Positions 53,619-62,539 of a stretch of DNA of 64,000 bases are shown in pieces. The notes under the pieces were generated by a model that did not search any database, had not been told where the DNA came from, and saw only the letters and a program-made list of their open reading frames with translations. The stretch is from NCBI RefSeq assembly GCF_009669325.1, contig NZ_SZWE01000001.1, positions 744,402 to 808,401 on the forward strand, read 5' to 3'. The stretch's first letter is position 1. The number at the start of each line of letters is the position of its first letter. The position numbers and the translations under genes are program-made. The DNA comes from Roseovarius bejariae (GTDB taxonomy: Bacteria; Pseudomonadota; Alphaproteobacteria; Rhodobacterales; Rhodobacteraceae).

Positions 53619-53675
53619 AACAGCTGCCACCCAACGCAGCCTCTGCTCAATGCGTCGCGCCCGCCAAACGCGCGA

Positions 53676-53733
53676 GGGCCCGGGGGTTCCCCCGGGCCCG
53701 AGATGTCATGCGCGCGGCCCCGCCGGGGCCGCG
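53676..53733. terminator. Two strong hairpins between apbE and the CoxM-like gene
   Basis: GGGCCCGGGGG-TT-CCCCCGGGCCC (53676-53699) is a perfect 11-base stem. GCGCGGCCCC-GCC-GGGGCCGCGC (53711-53733) is followed by TCCTTTT on the plus strand. They lie between convergent genes and most likely end both transcripts. Confidence 0.75.
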
Positions 53734-53753
53734 CTCCTTTTGGTCAGACCCGT

Positions 53754-54539
53754 TCAGGCCGCCTCGACGGCGCGCTTGGTCATGACCTTGACCAGATGCG
53801 CGCGGTAATCGCCCGACCCGTGCAGGTCATTGATCATGCCATCGCCCGACAGGCTGAGCCCATCGAGGGCCGCCCCCGAGAAATCCGACGACAGCGCCGC
53901 CTCGGCCTTGGACCAGCGGAACACGCCTTCTTCCGAGGCGCCAGTGACGGCCACGCGGACCCCATCGGGATATTTGGCCACGAAGACGCCCACCAGCGCG
54001 AAGCGCGAGGCGGGTTGCTCGAACTTCATGTAGGCGGCTTTTTCCGGCACCGGGAATTTCACCTCGGTGACGATCTCGCCTTCCTCAAGGGCCGTGGTGA
54101 ACATGCCCTGGAAATAGTCATCCGCGGCAATCTCGCGCCGGTCGGTCGTCACCGTCGCCCCCGAGGCCAGCACGGCGGCGGGGTAACAGGCCGCCGGGTC
54201 GTTGTTGGCCACGCTGCCGCCGATGGTGCCGCGATTGCGCACCGCCGGGTCACCGATCTGGCCCGCCAGCGCCGCCAGCGCGGGGTATGTCCCCGCGCCG
54301 GCCGCCACCTCGGCGTGGGTGGTGCTGCCACCAATGCAGAGCCGGCCATCATCGTCCTCGCAGATGCCGCGCATCTCGTCGATGCCCTTGAGGCTGACCA
54401 GAGCCGACGGCATGGCAAGGCGCTGCTTCATGGTGGGGATCAATGTCTGCCCCCCGCTCAGCGGCTGCGCATCCTCTTGTTTGAGGGCTGCGACCGCGTC
54501 TTTCACCGTCGAGGGTGTCTCGATATCGAAGTTGTACAT
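53754..54539 (-). CDS. Molybdenum hydroxylase FAD-binding subunit (CoxM-like)
   Basis: A 261-residue CoxM/XdhB-type subunit. The FAD motifs are PLSGGQTLIPTMKQRLA and RGTIGGSVANNDPAACYP. It carries electrons from the iron-sulfur subunit to an acceptor. It lies 21 bases after the CoxL-like gene and is last in a coxG-S-L-M order. By context it belongs to an aldehyde or related oxidase rather than a carbon monoxide dehydrogenase. Confidence 0.92.
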   Translation of the reverse strand: MYNFDIETPSTVKDAVAALKQEDAQPLSGGQTLIPTMKQRLAMPSALVSLKGIDEMRGICEDDDGRLCIGGSTTHAEVAAGAGTYPALAALAGQIGDPAVRNRGTIGGSVANNDPAACYPAAVLASGATVTTDRREIAADDYFQGMFTTALEEGEIVTEVKFPVPEKAAYMKFEQPASRFALVGVFVAKYPDGVRVAVTGASEEGVFRWSKAEAALSSDFSGAALDGLSLSGDGMINDLHGSGDYRAHLVKVMTKRAVEAA

Positions 54540-54560
54540 CGTCTTGTCTCCCTTTCCGGA

Positions 54561-56933
54561 TCAGCTGTTCATCGCGGCCCAGACACGCGCGGGCGTGACG
54601 GGCATGTCGATGTGTTCCACGTTGGTGTAGCCGCCCCGGTGCAGGGCGTCGATCACCGCATTGACCACCGCGGGCGGTGAGCCGATGGCCCCTGCCTCGC
54701 CGCAGCCCTTCACGCCCAGCGGATTGTGGGTACAGGGCGTCTGGCAGGAATGGTCGACGTCGAACATCGGCATGTCATCGGCGCGCGGCATGGTGTAATC
54801 CATGTAGGACGCGCTCAGAAGCTGGCCGTTCTCGTCGTAAACGCAGTTTTCCAACATGGCCTGACCGATGCCTTGCGCCACGCCGCCGTGGACCTGGCCT
54901 TCGACGATCATCGGGTTGATGACATTGCCGAAGTCGTCGGCGGCGGTGAAGCCCAGCACCTCGACCTTGCCGGTCTCGGGATCCACCTCCACCTCACAGA
55001 CATAGGCGCCCGAGGGGTAAGTGAAGTTCGACGGGTCGTAGAATGCCGTTTCCTCCAGCCCCGGTTCGATCTCTTCCAGCGGGTAGTTGTGCGGCACGTA
55101 GGCGGCCAAGGTCACATCGCCCCAGGCCACCGATTTGTCGGTGCCTGCAACGCTGAACTGCCCGTCCTTCAGCTCGATGTCGGACTCGGAGGCTTCCATC
55201 AGGTGGGCCGCGATCTTCTTGGCCTTGTTGATGATCTTCTCGGTCGCCCGCACCATGGCCGAGCCGCCCACCGCGATGGAGCGCGAGCCATAGGTGCCCA
55301 TGCCCATCGGCGTATTGGCGGTGTCGCCATGTTCGATCTCGATCATGCCTTCATCGATCCCGATCATGTCGGCCACCACTTGGGCGAAGGAGGTTTCATG
55401 CCCCTGCCCGTGGGAATGCGAGCCGGTCATCACGGTGATGCCGCCGGTGGCGTTGACCCGCACGGTGGCGGATTCATACAAGCCCGCACGTGCACCCAGC
55501 TGCCCCACGAGGTTCGAGGGCGCGATGCCGCAAGCCTCGATAAAGTGGGCAAGGCCATAACCGCGCAGCTTACCGCGCGCCTTGGACTCTTCCGCGCGCT
55601 TCTCGAAACCGGCGTAGTCGGTCATCTCCAGCGCCTTGTCCAGCGTGGCGTGATAGTTGCCGGTGTCATAGGTCACGGCGACCGGCGTGTCATAGGGGAA
55701 CTCCTCGGGTTTGATGAAGTTCTTGCGCCGCAGTTCCGCGGGATCCACGCCCAACTCGCGCGCGGCCTTGTCGATCACGCGTTCCAGCTGGTACGTCGCC
55801 TCGGGGCGACCCGCGCCGCGATAGGCATCGACCGGCGTGGTGTTGGTAAAGACCGCCTTCACGTTCACGTAAATGACCGGCGTCTTGTAGTTGCCCGCCA
55901 TCAGCGTGCCGTGCAGCCACGTCGGGATCGACGGAGCAAAAGTCGACAGATACGCGCCCATGTTGGCGTAGGTGTCGGTGCGCAGGGCGGTGAACATGTG
56001 GTTTTCGTCCAGCGCCAGTTCGATCTTGGTCTTGTGGTCGCGGCCATGCGCATCCGAGATGAAGGCCTCGGAGCGGGTCGAGGTCCATTTGACCGGACGG
56101 TTCACCACCTTGGAGGCATGGGTCACGAAAGCCTCTTCGGCATAGTGATAGATCTTCGAGCCGAAACCGCCGCCCACATCGGGCGCCACGACCCGCAGCT
56201 TGTGCTCGGGGATCGACAGCACGAAGGCCCCCATCAGAAGCCGGATCACATGCGGGTTCTGCGAGGTGGTATAAAGCGTGTATTCATCGCGCGCCCGGCT
56301 GTAATCGGCCACGGCGACGCGCGGCTCCATCGGGTTGGCGACAAGGCGGTTGTTGGTCAACTCTAGGGTGACGACATGGGCGGCGGATTTGATCGCCTCG
56401 TCCACGGCCTCCTTGTTTTCTTCCACGAAACCCCAGTCGTAGCAGAGGTTCGAGGTCAGCTCGTCATGCACCTTGGGGGCGCCATCTTCTAGCGCGGCTT
56501 TCATGTCGAGAACCGGCTCAAGTTCGTCGATGTCGATCTCGACCGCTTCGGCGGCGTCGCGCGCCTGCTCCAGCGTTTCGGCGACGACACAGGCGATGGG
56601 ATCGCCGACGTGACGCACCTTGCCTTCGGCCAGAATGGGGTGCTTGGGCTCCTGCATGGGTTCGCCATGCCGGTCGGTCACCTGCCAGCCGCAGGGGATG
56701 CCGCCCGCACTTTCGAAATCGGCGGCGGTAAAGACCTTCAGCACGCCGTCCATCGCCTCGGCGGCGGATGTGTCGATGCTGTTGATCGTACCATGGGCCA
56801 CGTCCGAACGGACGAACCACGCGTAGGTCTGGCCATTGACGTTGATGTCGTCGGTGTAATTGCCGGCCCCGGTCAGGAACCGGACGTCTTCGCGCCGCTT
56901 GCTGCTGGCGCCGATGCCTCCATCTTTGGGCAT
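54561..56933 (-). CDS. Molybdenum hydroxylase large subunit (CoxL-like, form II)
   Basis: A 790-residue xanthine-oxidase-family large subunit with the molybdopterin motif DVGGGFGSK (about 252-260), [10 protein letters not shown] at residues 370-379, and the C-terminal catalytic glutamate in [19 protein letters not shown]. The AYRGAGR active-site loop is that of form II CoxL-like proteins; genuine carbon monoxide dehydrogenase has AYXCSFR with the copper-binding cysteine. The enzyme probably oxidises an aldehyde or N-heterocycle. ATG 56933 follows AGGAGGAA. Confidence 0.93.
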   Translation of the reverse strand: MPKDGGIGASSKRREDVRFLTGAGNYTDDINVNGQTYAWFVRSDVAHGTINSIDTSAAEAMDGVLKVFTAADFESAGGIPCGWQVTDRHGEPMQEPKHPILAEGKVRHVGDPIACVVAETLEQARDAAEAVEIDIDELEPVLDMKAALEDGAPKVHDELTSNLCYDWGFVEENKEAVDEAIKSAAHVVTLELTNNRLVANPMEPRVAVADYSRARDEYTLYTTSQNPHVIRLLMGAFVLSIPEHKLRVVAPDVGGGFGSKIYHYAEEAFVTHASKVVNRPVKWTSTRSEAFISDAHGRDHKTKIELALDENHMFTALRTDTYANMGAYLSTFAPSIPTWLHGTLMAGNYKTPVIYVNVKAVFTNTTPVDAYRGAGRPEATYQLERVIDKAARELGVDPAELRRKNFIKPEEFPYDTPVAVTYDTGNYHATLDKALEMTDYAGFEKRAEESKARGKLRGYGLAHFIEACGIAPSNLVGQLGARAGLYESATVRVNATGGITVMTGSHSHGQGHETSFAQVVADMIGIDEGMIEIEHGDTANTPMGMGTYGSRSIAVGGSAMVRATEKIINKAKKIAAHLMEASESDIELKDGQFSVAGTDKSVAWGDVTLAAYVPHNYPLEEIEPGLEETAFYDPSNFTYPSGAYVCEVEVDPETGKVEVLGFTAADDFGNVINPMIVEGQVHGGVAQGIGQAMLENCVYDENGQLLSASYMDYTMPRADDMPMFDVDHSCQTPCTHNPLGVKGCGEAGAIGSPPAVVNAVIDALHRGGYTNVEHIDMPVTPARVWAAMNS

Positions 56934-57023
56934 TTTATTCCTCCTCAAAATCCATGATCGCGCCTTGCGGGGCCATGCGCCCCACGCGCGACAAACGCCC
57001 CTGCAAGGGGCGCGTGATGCGCG

Positions 57024-57506
57024 TTACTCGGCAGCGACCGCGGGCACCTCTTGGCCGCTGGCGGCCATGATCGCGCGAACGATGTTGTGGTAGCCGGTGC
57101 AGCGGCAGATATTGCCTTCGAGATATTCGCGAATCTCGGCTTCGCTCGGTGTGGGGTTGTCGCGCAGCAGGGCGGCGGCACTCATCACCATGCCCGGCGT
57201 GCAGAAGCCGCATTGCAGCCCGTGATAATCCTGAAACGCCTGCTGAATCTTGTTCAGCGTGCCGTCAGGTGCGCATTGCCCTTCGATGGTGGCCACATCG
57301 GCCCCGTCGCATTCGGCAGCGAACATGGTGCAGGATTTCACATCCTTGCCATTCACATGCACCACGCAGGCGCCGCATTGGCTGGTGTCGCAACCGACGT
57401 GGGTTCCGGTCAGGCCCAGTGTCTCGCGCAGAAAGGTGGACAGAAGCGTCCGGCCCTCTGCTTCGCCGGTCCGGGTTTGCCCGTTGACCGTCATTGTCAC
57501 TTTCAT
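57024..57506 (-). CDS. Molybdenum hydroxylase [2Fe-2S] subunit (CoxS-like)
   Basis: A 160-residue protein with two iron-sulfur clusters: plant-type [21 protein letters not shown] and the four-helix [10 protein letters not shown] with [12 protein letters not shown]. It links the molybdenum site to the FAD subunit. The start follows AGGGAGGAG. It lies 25 bases after the CoxG-like gene and 90 bases before the CoxL-like gene. Confidence 0.94.
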   Translation of the reverse strand: MKVTMTVNGQTRTGEAEGRTLLSTFLRETLGLTGTHVGCDTSQCGACVVHVNGKDVKSCTMFAAECDGADVATIEGQCAPDGTLNKIQQAFQDYHGLQCGFCTPGMVMSAAALLRDNPTPSEAEIREYLEGNICRCTGYHNIVRAIMAASGQEVPAVAAE

Positions 57507-57531
57507 GGATTCTCCTCCCTTATTGAGTCTC

Positions 57532-58074
57532 TCAGCTACTGAAGGCGCGCTTCAGCCAGCCTTTCTTTTCACCTTCGCCATCGGCCTCCTCCGTTTCGGC
57601 GGTGTCGGCCTCGGCGTCGGTTGCATCCTCGCCCGGCCCTTCGACCGCAGCCTGAAACCTCTCGAAGAACTGGTCGGCCATCTTCTTGGCGAACCCGTCG
57701 ATGATGCGGCTGCCAAGCTGTGCCAGCTTGCCGCCGACCTTTGCCTCGACATCGTAAATCAGCTTGGTGCCTTCGGGCACCTCCTCGAGGCTAACATCGG
57801 CCCCGCCCTTGGCAAAGCCCGCGGCCCCGCCCTTGCCCTCACCGGCAAGGTGCAGGCTTTCCGGTTCGGTCATATCCGACAGGGTCACCTGCCCTTTGAA
57901 GGTGGCCTTTACCGGGCCGACCTTCTGCACGACGACGGCCTCGAAGCCATCGTCGGGGCTGCCGGTCATTTCCTGGCACCCGGGCACGCAATCCTTGAGG
58001 ACCTCCGCCGAAAGAAGCGCCGCCCAGACCTCATCGCGCGGGGCGGCGATTACGCGGGAATCGGACAGTTTCAT
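57532..58074 (-). CDS. coxG: CoxG-like SRPBCC family protein
   Basis: A 180-residue protein of the CoxG/SRPBCC fold: [28 protein letters not shown] and [20 protein letters not shown] are typical. The acidic C-terminal tail ending in [11 protein letters not shown] is less usual. CoxG is needed for anchoring or maturing Cox-type hydroxylases at the membrane. It is first of the coxG-S-L-M operon. Confidence 0.88.
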   Translation of the reverse strand: MKLSDSRVIAAPRDEVWAALLSAEVLKDCVPGCQEMTGSPDDGFEAVVVQKVGPVKATFKGQVTLSDMTEPESLHLAGEGKGGAAGFAKGGADVSLEEVPEGTKLIYDVEAKVGGKLAQLGSRIIDGFAKKMADQFFERFQAAVEGPGEDATDAEADTAETEEADGEGEKKGWLKRAFSS

Positions 58075-58146
58075 TGTCTTGTCTCCATTCTTTTGTCGTT
58101 ACGCTACGCCCTTGTCCGGCGGCTGCCTAGTAAGACCTTGGTGGGG

Positions 58147-59043
58147 TCAGCGGTATTTCGGCGCCACATGGGTCAGACCGTAGCGGGTGAATATTTCAGT
58201 CATGCGACCATCCTGCATGGCCGCGTAAATCGCGTCATCGACGGCATAACCAAGTGCACGATACGCGAAATGCACCGCCACGCCACTCACCCATTTGCCG
58301 ACGGCAAACCCCGGAAGCGGCGGGTTGTGCAGGTCGAGATCATCGGTCAGGCCGAATTCAAGCTGTGCGCGCGGGCCCATGGCGGCCTTGGTCTTGCCCC
58401 CGGCCAGCGCCTGCATGGCCTCGGCAGTCGTGGCAAAGCGGCGAATCTTGCCGTTCAACTGCCCCCCCGCCAGCGACGACAGGTAGAAGTCGGCAATCGA
58501 GTCGTTCTCGACCGCCACCGTATCGAAGCGGAAATAGGCGGGCACCGGGGGATCGTCGGGATAAGCCGCGCGCCGATAGGCAATCGCCACTTCCTCCTGA
58601 TGGTAGCGGCCGGTGAAGACGACCTGCTCCACCCGACAGGCGAATTCGCTGTCATAGGGGATGTGCAGCATCACGTTGGCCACGCGCCCGCCCACGATGG
58701 GGCCTTTCCAGATCCAGTTGCGCAGATCGGCCTGTAGGTTCTCGCCCGCCGCGACCAGCCGAAAGCGCGGTTCGACGCCGAGGTCTTCGGCGATCAGGCG
58801 GGCAATGTCGATATCGACGCCCTTGATCCTGCCGCCTTCTTCATAGGACCACGGCGGGAAATCCTCGTAGGCCGCGAAGGTGATATAGCCCCGCTCGACA
58901 ATAGTATCGAGGTCGGCGCCCACGATGTCGCGGCTGGCGTTCTGGGGTTTGGGTTGGGGCACATAATCGGCGCAACGGGCCAGCGCGGGGCCGGTAAAGG
59001 CCACCGCCATGATCAGGGAGAAGAGGATCGTGCGCGCGGTCAT
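58147..59043 (-). CDS. Quinoprotein-associated periplasmic binding protein (MoxJ-like, family 3)
   Basis: A 298-residue secreted protein (signal MTARTILFSLIMAVAFTGPA, then LARCADYV) with a bacterial solute-binding family 3 fold (GYITFAAYEDFPPWSYEEGG, VDIDIARLIAEDLGVEPRFR). Proteins of this type accompany PQQ alcohol dehydrogenases and help assemble or maintain them rather than transport. It lies 18 bases after the cytochrome gene in the same direction, so they are co-transcribed. Confidence 0.85.
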   Translation of the reverse strand: MTARTILFSLIMAVAFTGPALARCADYVPQPKPQNASRDIVGADLDTIVERGYITFAAYEDFPPWSYEEGGRIKGVDIDIARLIAEDLGVEPRFRLVAAGENLQADLRNWIWKGPIVGGRVANVMLHIPYDSEFACRVEQVVFTGRYHQEEVAIAYRRAAYPDDPPVPAYFRFDTVAVENDSIADFYLSSLAGGQLNGKIRRFATTAEAMQALAGGKTKAAMGPRAQLEFGLTDDLDLHNPPLPGFAVGKWVSGVAVHFAYRALGYAVDDAIYAAMQDGRMTEIFTRYGLTHVAPKYR

Positions 59044-59061
59044 GTGCCCCAGCCTGCCGCG

Positions 59062-59745
59062 TTATTGGGCGGCAGACAAGCCGATGGTCAATTGCTCGGC
59101 GGCGGCGGAGGGCCTTGGCGTATCCCCTTGCAACAGGATCGCCGCGCGCATCGCCGCGCTATCGGCCACCGGCGCGCCCGAGGCGGTTTCCACCTCCTGC
59201 GCGATCTTGCTGAGTTCGGCGCGCAGGGCCTCGATGTCGCCGCTCGCATCACTCATGGCGTCCAGATCATCGCGAATTTCCTTCAACCGGTCCGAGTGCT
59301 CGTCCAGCGCGCCATCGTCGGGGCGGGTTTCGATATAGGTTCGGATGGCCCAGGCCGCCTTTTGGCCCAGAAGCTCGCCGAAGGCAGGCATCTTGGTGGT
59401 GCCGTTCTGGGTATAGCCGTGGCGGAAGCGTTCGACGAACCATTCATCGCCGTATTCCTCGGCCTCAAGATAGCGCAGGTCAGGGGCCAACCCGCCCGAT
59501 ACCGCGCCAAGGCCATGGCAGCGTGCGCAGTTCTGGTTATACCCCGAATCGCCAATCTCGATGGCCTTGGCCCATGTCTCCTCGCCGACCTTGTCGGCGC
59601 GATAGGGGTTTTCGATCAACCACTCCTCGCCCACATCGGGCAAACCTTCGGTATCGACAGGTTGCGGGGCCGCATCGCCGTGGGCCAGTGCCATACCGCC
59701 GATCACGATCAATGCGGTTGCGGTGCTCCAATTCTTCAGGTGCAT
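59062..59745 (-). CDS. pedF: Cytochrome c550, PedF type
   Basis: A 227-residue periplasmic cytochrome with signal peptide and one haem site, CARCH (residues 73-77) in GYNQNCARCHGLGAVSGGLA; KMPAFG carries the axial methionine. The N-terminus (GLPDVGEEWLIENPYR) is that of the c550 group that takes electrons from quinoprotein ethanol dehydrogenase. The last ~80 residues form a charged, coiled-coil-like extension beyond the haem domain. Start ATG 59745 follows GGAGGAGG. It is divergent from the ABC operon. Confidence 0.9.
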   Translation of the reverse strand: MHLKNWSTATALIVIGGMALAHGDAAPQPVDTEGLPDVGEEWLIENPYRADKVGEETWAKAIEIGDSGYNQNCARCHGLGAVSGGLAPDLRYLEAEEYGDEWFVERFRHGYTQNGTTKMPAFGELLGQKAAWAIRTYIETRPDDGALDEHSDRLKEIRDDLDAMSDASGDIEALRAELSKIAQEVETASGAPVADSAAMRAAILLQGDTPRPSAAAEQLTIGLSAAQ

Positions 59746-59771
59746 GGGGTCCTCCTCCGTCATGCGTTCGG

Positions 59772-59866
59772 CTTTGGTTGTAGCGCAGCGCCTCCGCGCC
59801 CCGATATGCGACCTTGGTTGAAGGTGCCCTGGAGAGAGGCCCACCAGCACCCCGACCTTGGTCTAA
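59772..59866. promoter_or_regulatory. Three CYTTGGTYGWA-like motifs between pedF and the PQQ ABC operon
   Basis: CTTTGGTTGTA (59772), CCTTGGTTGAA (59812) and CCTTGGTCTAA (59856) are in the same orientation, 40 and 44 bases apart, in the 174-base divergent region. The first two match the motifs at 50530 and 50563 closely. Confidence 0.5.
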
Positions 59867-59919
59867 TACACCGCCTGCGCCGCCCACGATTTACTGCATG
59901 GCAACGGGAGGACATCTTT

Positions 59920-61083
59920 ATGTTGCGAAAGCTGCTGACGCTGGCCGCTGTGGGCCTTGCCCTGCCTGCTTGGGCGGAGGTGGAGTTGCCTGTCACCTAC
60001 CTGAAACTTGAGGTGCCGCGCCCGCCGGTTTTGTCGAATCTTGACCCCGTGCCGGATGATCTGGGCGAGGCCGGGGCGCAACTGGGCTTGGCCGACAACA
60101 AGACCACCGGCAAGTTCCTTGGCCATGACTATAGCCTGACGGTGACCCGCGTGCCGGAGGGGGGCGAGTGGCTGTCCGCCGCGCGCGAGGCGCTGGCGGC
60201 CTCGCCCTTCGTGATCCTTGACGCGCCCGCGCAGGCGCAACTGGAACTGGCCGATCTGCCCGAGGCGCAGGGCGCGGTGCTGTTCAATGCCACCGCCCCC
60301 GGTGCCGCCCTGCGCGACGGGGCCTGCCGCGCCAATCTGCTCCACACCCTGCCGTCCAGTACCATGCGCGCCGATGCCTTGATGCAGTTCCTGGTCAAGC
60401 GCCGCTGGACCGACCTTGTGATGATTGCGGGCGACCATCCGGGTGACAAGGCCTTTGCCGGGGCGCTGAAGCGCTCCATCACCAAGTTCGGCCTGACCCT
60501 CAAGGCGGAAAAGACATGGGTCTTTGACGCCGACATGCGCCGCAACGCGGCCCGGGAGGTGCCGCTGTTCACGCAGGAGTTCGGCGATTACGACATGCTT
60601 CTGATTGCCGATGAGTTGGGCGATTTCGGGCGCTACATTGCCTTCAACACGTGGCAAGCGCGGCCCGTTGCAGGCTCCGAAGGGTTGAAGCCCGTGGCGT
60701 GGTCTTGGGTCGTCGAACAATGGGGCGCGGCGCAGATGCAAGGCCGGTTCGAAGACCTTGCAGGCCGCGATATGCGCTCGGAAGACTATGCCGCATGGGC
60801 CGCCATCCGCAGCTTGGGCGAGGCCGTGACCCGCACCCAAAGCGCCGATCCTGCCACCCTGCGCGCCTATATCCTGTCGGATGAGTTTGAACTGGCAGGC
60901 TTCAAGGGCCGCAAGATGAGCTTCCGCGACTGGAATGGCCAGTTGCGTCAACCCATCCCGCTGGTCACCCCCCGCGCCGTGGTGGCCAAGGCCCCGTTGG
61001 AAGGCTTCCTGCACCAACGCACCGAACTGGACACCCTTGGCATCGACCAAGGCGAGACCGAATGCACCGCTTTTCAGGAGTGA
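59920..61083 (+). CDS. ABC transporter substrate-binding protein of PQQ alcohol dehydrogenase system
   Basis: A 387-residue secreted protein (signal MLRKLLTLAAVGLALPAWA) with a branched-chain-amino-acid-type periplasmic binding fold, as in the PedB/TIGR03863-like group: ALMQFLVKRRWTDLVMIAGD and MLLIADELGDFGRYIAFNTW. It is first in an operon with a beta-propeller, a small protein and two ABC genes, typical of PQQ alcohol dehydrogenase loci. ATG 59920 follows GGGAGGAC. The long frame upstream overlaps the pedF region and is not used. Ligand unknown. Confidence 0.87.
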   Translation: MLRKLLTLAAVGLALPAWAEVELPVTYLKLEVPRPPVLSNLDPVPDDLGEAGAQLGLADNKTTGKFLGHDYSLTVTRVPEGGEWLSAAREALAASPFVILDAPAQAQLELADLPEAQGAVLFNATAPGAALRDGACRANLLHTLPSSTMRADALMQFLVKRRWTDLVMIAGDHPGDKAFAGALKRSITKFGLTLKAEKTWVFDADMRRNAAREVPLFTQEFGDYDMLLIADELGDFGRYIAFNTWQARPVAGSEGLKPVAWSWVVEQWGAAQMQGRFEDLAGRDMRSEDYAAWAAIRSLGEAVTRTQSADPATLRAYILSDEFELAGFKGRKMSFRDWNGQLRQPIPLVTPRAVVAKAPLEGFLHQRTELDTLGIDQGETECTAFQE

Positions 61084-61088
61084 CACCG

Positions 61089-62045
61089 ATGAAACACGCC
61101 CTTGCCCTTGCCGCCACGCTTTGCGCCACACCCGCGCTGGCCGATGAGATCTGGGTCAGCAACGAAAAGGACGACACCCTGTCGGTGATCGACATCGACA
61201 CGCTTGAGGTCACCCGCACGATCGAGGTAGGCGAACGCCCGCGCGGCATCACCTTTTCCCAGGATCATTCGGTGCTTTATATCTGCGCCTCGGACAGTGA
61301 CGCGGTGCAGGTGATGGACCCCGAAACCGGGGAGATCCTGCATGACCTGCCCTCGGGCGAGGACCCCGAACAATTCGTCCTGCACCCCAACGACCGGCAC
61401 CTTTACATCGCCAACGAAGATGACGCGATCACCACCGTGGTCGATACCGAAAGCCACGAGGTGATCGCCCAGATCGATGTGGGCATCGAACCCGAGGGCA
61501 TGGCCGTCAGCCCCGATGGCAAGATCGCCATCACCACGTCGGAAACCACCAACATGGCGCATTGGATCGACACCGAAACGCGCGAGCTTTTCGCCAATAC
61601 GCTGGTCGATGCCCGCCCCCGCCACGCCGAATTCGTCAAGGGCGGCAGCGAGCTTTGGGTGAGTTCCGAAATCGGCGGCACGATCACCGTGTTCGACGTG
61701 GAAACCCAAACCGAGAAAGCCAAGATCGATTTCGACGTCAAGGGCGTGCACCCCGACCGGGTGCAGCCGGTGGGGTTCGAACTCTCCGCCGATGAGGCCA
61801 CGGCCTTTGTCGCGCTCGGGCCGTCCAACCACGTCGCCGCCGTGAACCCCGAGACCTACAAGGTGGAGGAGTATATCCTTGTCGGGCGGCGTGTCTGGCA
61901 CATGGCATTCAACGCCGACAAATCGCTTTTGTTCACCACCAACGGCATTTCCGGCGACGTCACAGTGATCGACGTGGCCAGCCGCGAGCCGGTCAAGACC
62001 ATCAAGGTCGGGCGCTTCCCGTGGGGGGCGGCCTACCGCCCGTGA
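61089..62045 (+). CDS. PQQ-catabolism-associated YVTN beta-propeller protein
   Basis: A 318-residue secreted protein (signal MKHALALAATLCATPALA) of repeated blades: DTLSVIDIDTLEVTRTIEVG, DAVQVMDPETGEILHDLPSG, DAITTVVDTESHEVIAQIDV and so on, seven in all, matching the TIGR03866 group. It lies beside quinoprotein alcohol dehydrogenase genes in many species but its job is not established. ATG 61089 follows AGGAG, 5 bases after the upstream stop. A tandem ATACCGACG element directly follows its stop. Confidence 0.88.
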   Translation: MKHALALAATLCATPALADEIWVSNEKDDTLSVIDIDTLEVTRTIEVGERPRGITFSQDHSVLYICASDSDAVQVMDPETGEILHDLPSGEDPEQFVLHPNDRHLYIANEDDAITTVVDTESHEVIAQIDVGIEPEGMAVSPDGKIAITTSETTNMAHWIDTETRELFANTLVDARPRHAEFVKGGSELWVSSEIGGTITVFDVETQTEKAKIDFDVKGVHPDRVQPVGFELSADEATAFVALGPSNHVAAVNPETYKVEEYILVGRRVWHMAFNADKSLLFTTNGISGDVTVIDVASREPVKTIKVGRFPWGAAYRP

Positions 62046-62068
62046 CACCGACGCAATACCGACGTTCT
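62045..62068. repeat. Tandem ATACCGACG element (third copy)
   Basis: ACACCGACGCA followed by ATACCGACGTTCT, then ACAGACAGGAGTTT. Unlike the other copies it is inside an operon, in the 41-base gap between the propeller gene and the next start; the ACAGACAGGAG part also supplies the ribosome site. Confidence 0.65.
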
Positions 62069-62086
62069 ACAGACAGGAGTTTCACC

Positions 62087-62539
62087 ATGTTTCGCACCAC
62101 TGCAATCGCCACCATGTTCGCCCTTGCGCTTCCCGCCGCGGGCCTTGCCGACGATGACGACGACGGCCCCAGCTTTGGCATGGCCGGGGTGCTGTCCTCG
62201 GGCAACAAGGAAGACCTGCCGCCGGTGATCCTGTCGGCGGGGATGCCGCTTGCGGACGCGCCTTGGGTGCTGCAATCGGGCACCTATTACGAATTCGAAA
62301 TCCAGGGCGATGGCAGCCAGGAACTGGCGCTTGTCGGGCCGGAGTTCTTCCGCGCGATCTGGATCGACGAGATGGTCGTCGAGGGGCTGGAGATCCGCCC
62401 GCTGGGGTTGGATTCGGTGGAGTTCGACGAGGCGGGCGAGATGGAGATCGGCTTTGTCGCGATCAAGCCGGGGCGCTATTACATGAAGGTTCCCGGCAGC
62501 ACCGGGGAAACGCAACGCTTGGAGATTACCATTAAGTGA
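62087..62539 (+). CDS. Small secreted protein of PQQ ABC operon
   Basis: A 150-residue protein with a signal peptide (MFRTTAIATMFALALPAAGL) and acidic start (DDDDDGPSFGMAG). The rest is beta-rich with EFEIQGDGSQELALVGPEFF and GRYYMKVPGSTGETQRLEI, giving a cupredoxin-like outline, but no copper ligands are seen. It is found in similar PQQ loci as a conserved hypothetical. The stop overlaps the ATPase start (GTGA). Confidence 0.75.
   Translation: MFRTTAIATMFALALPAAGLADDDDDGPSFGMAGVLSSGNKEDLPPVILSAGMPLADAPWVLQSGTYYEFEIQGDGSQELALVGPEFFRAIWIDEMVVEGLEIRPLGLDSVEFDEAGEMEIGFVAIKPGRYYMKVPGSTGETQRLEITIK

Noticed and set aside
54561..56933. Carbon monoxide dehydrogenase
   Set aside because: The active-site loop is AYRGAGR, lacking the copper-ligand cysteine of AYXCSFR.
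53409..58737. Several long plus-strand open frames opposite the Cox genes
   Set aside because: They overlap genes with clear cofactor motifs and have antisense composition.
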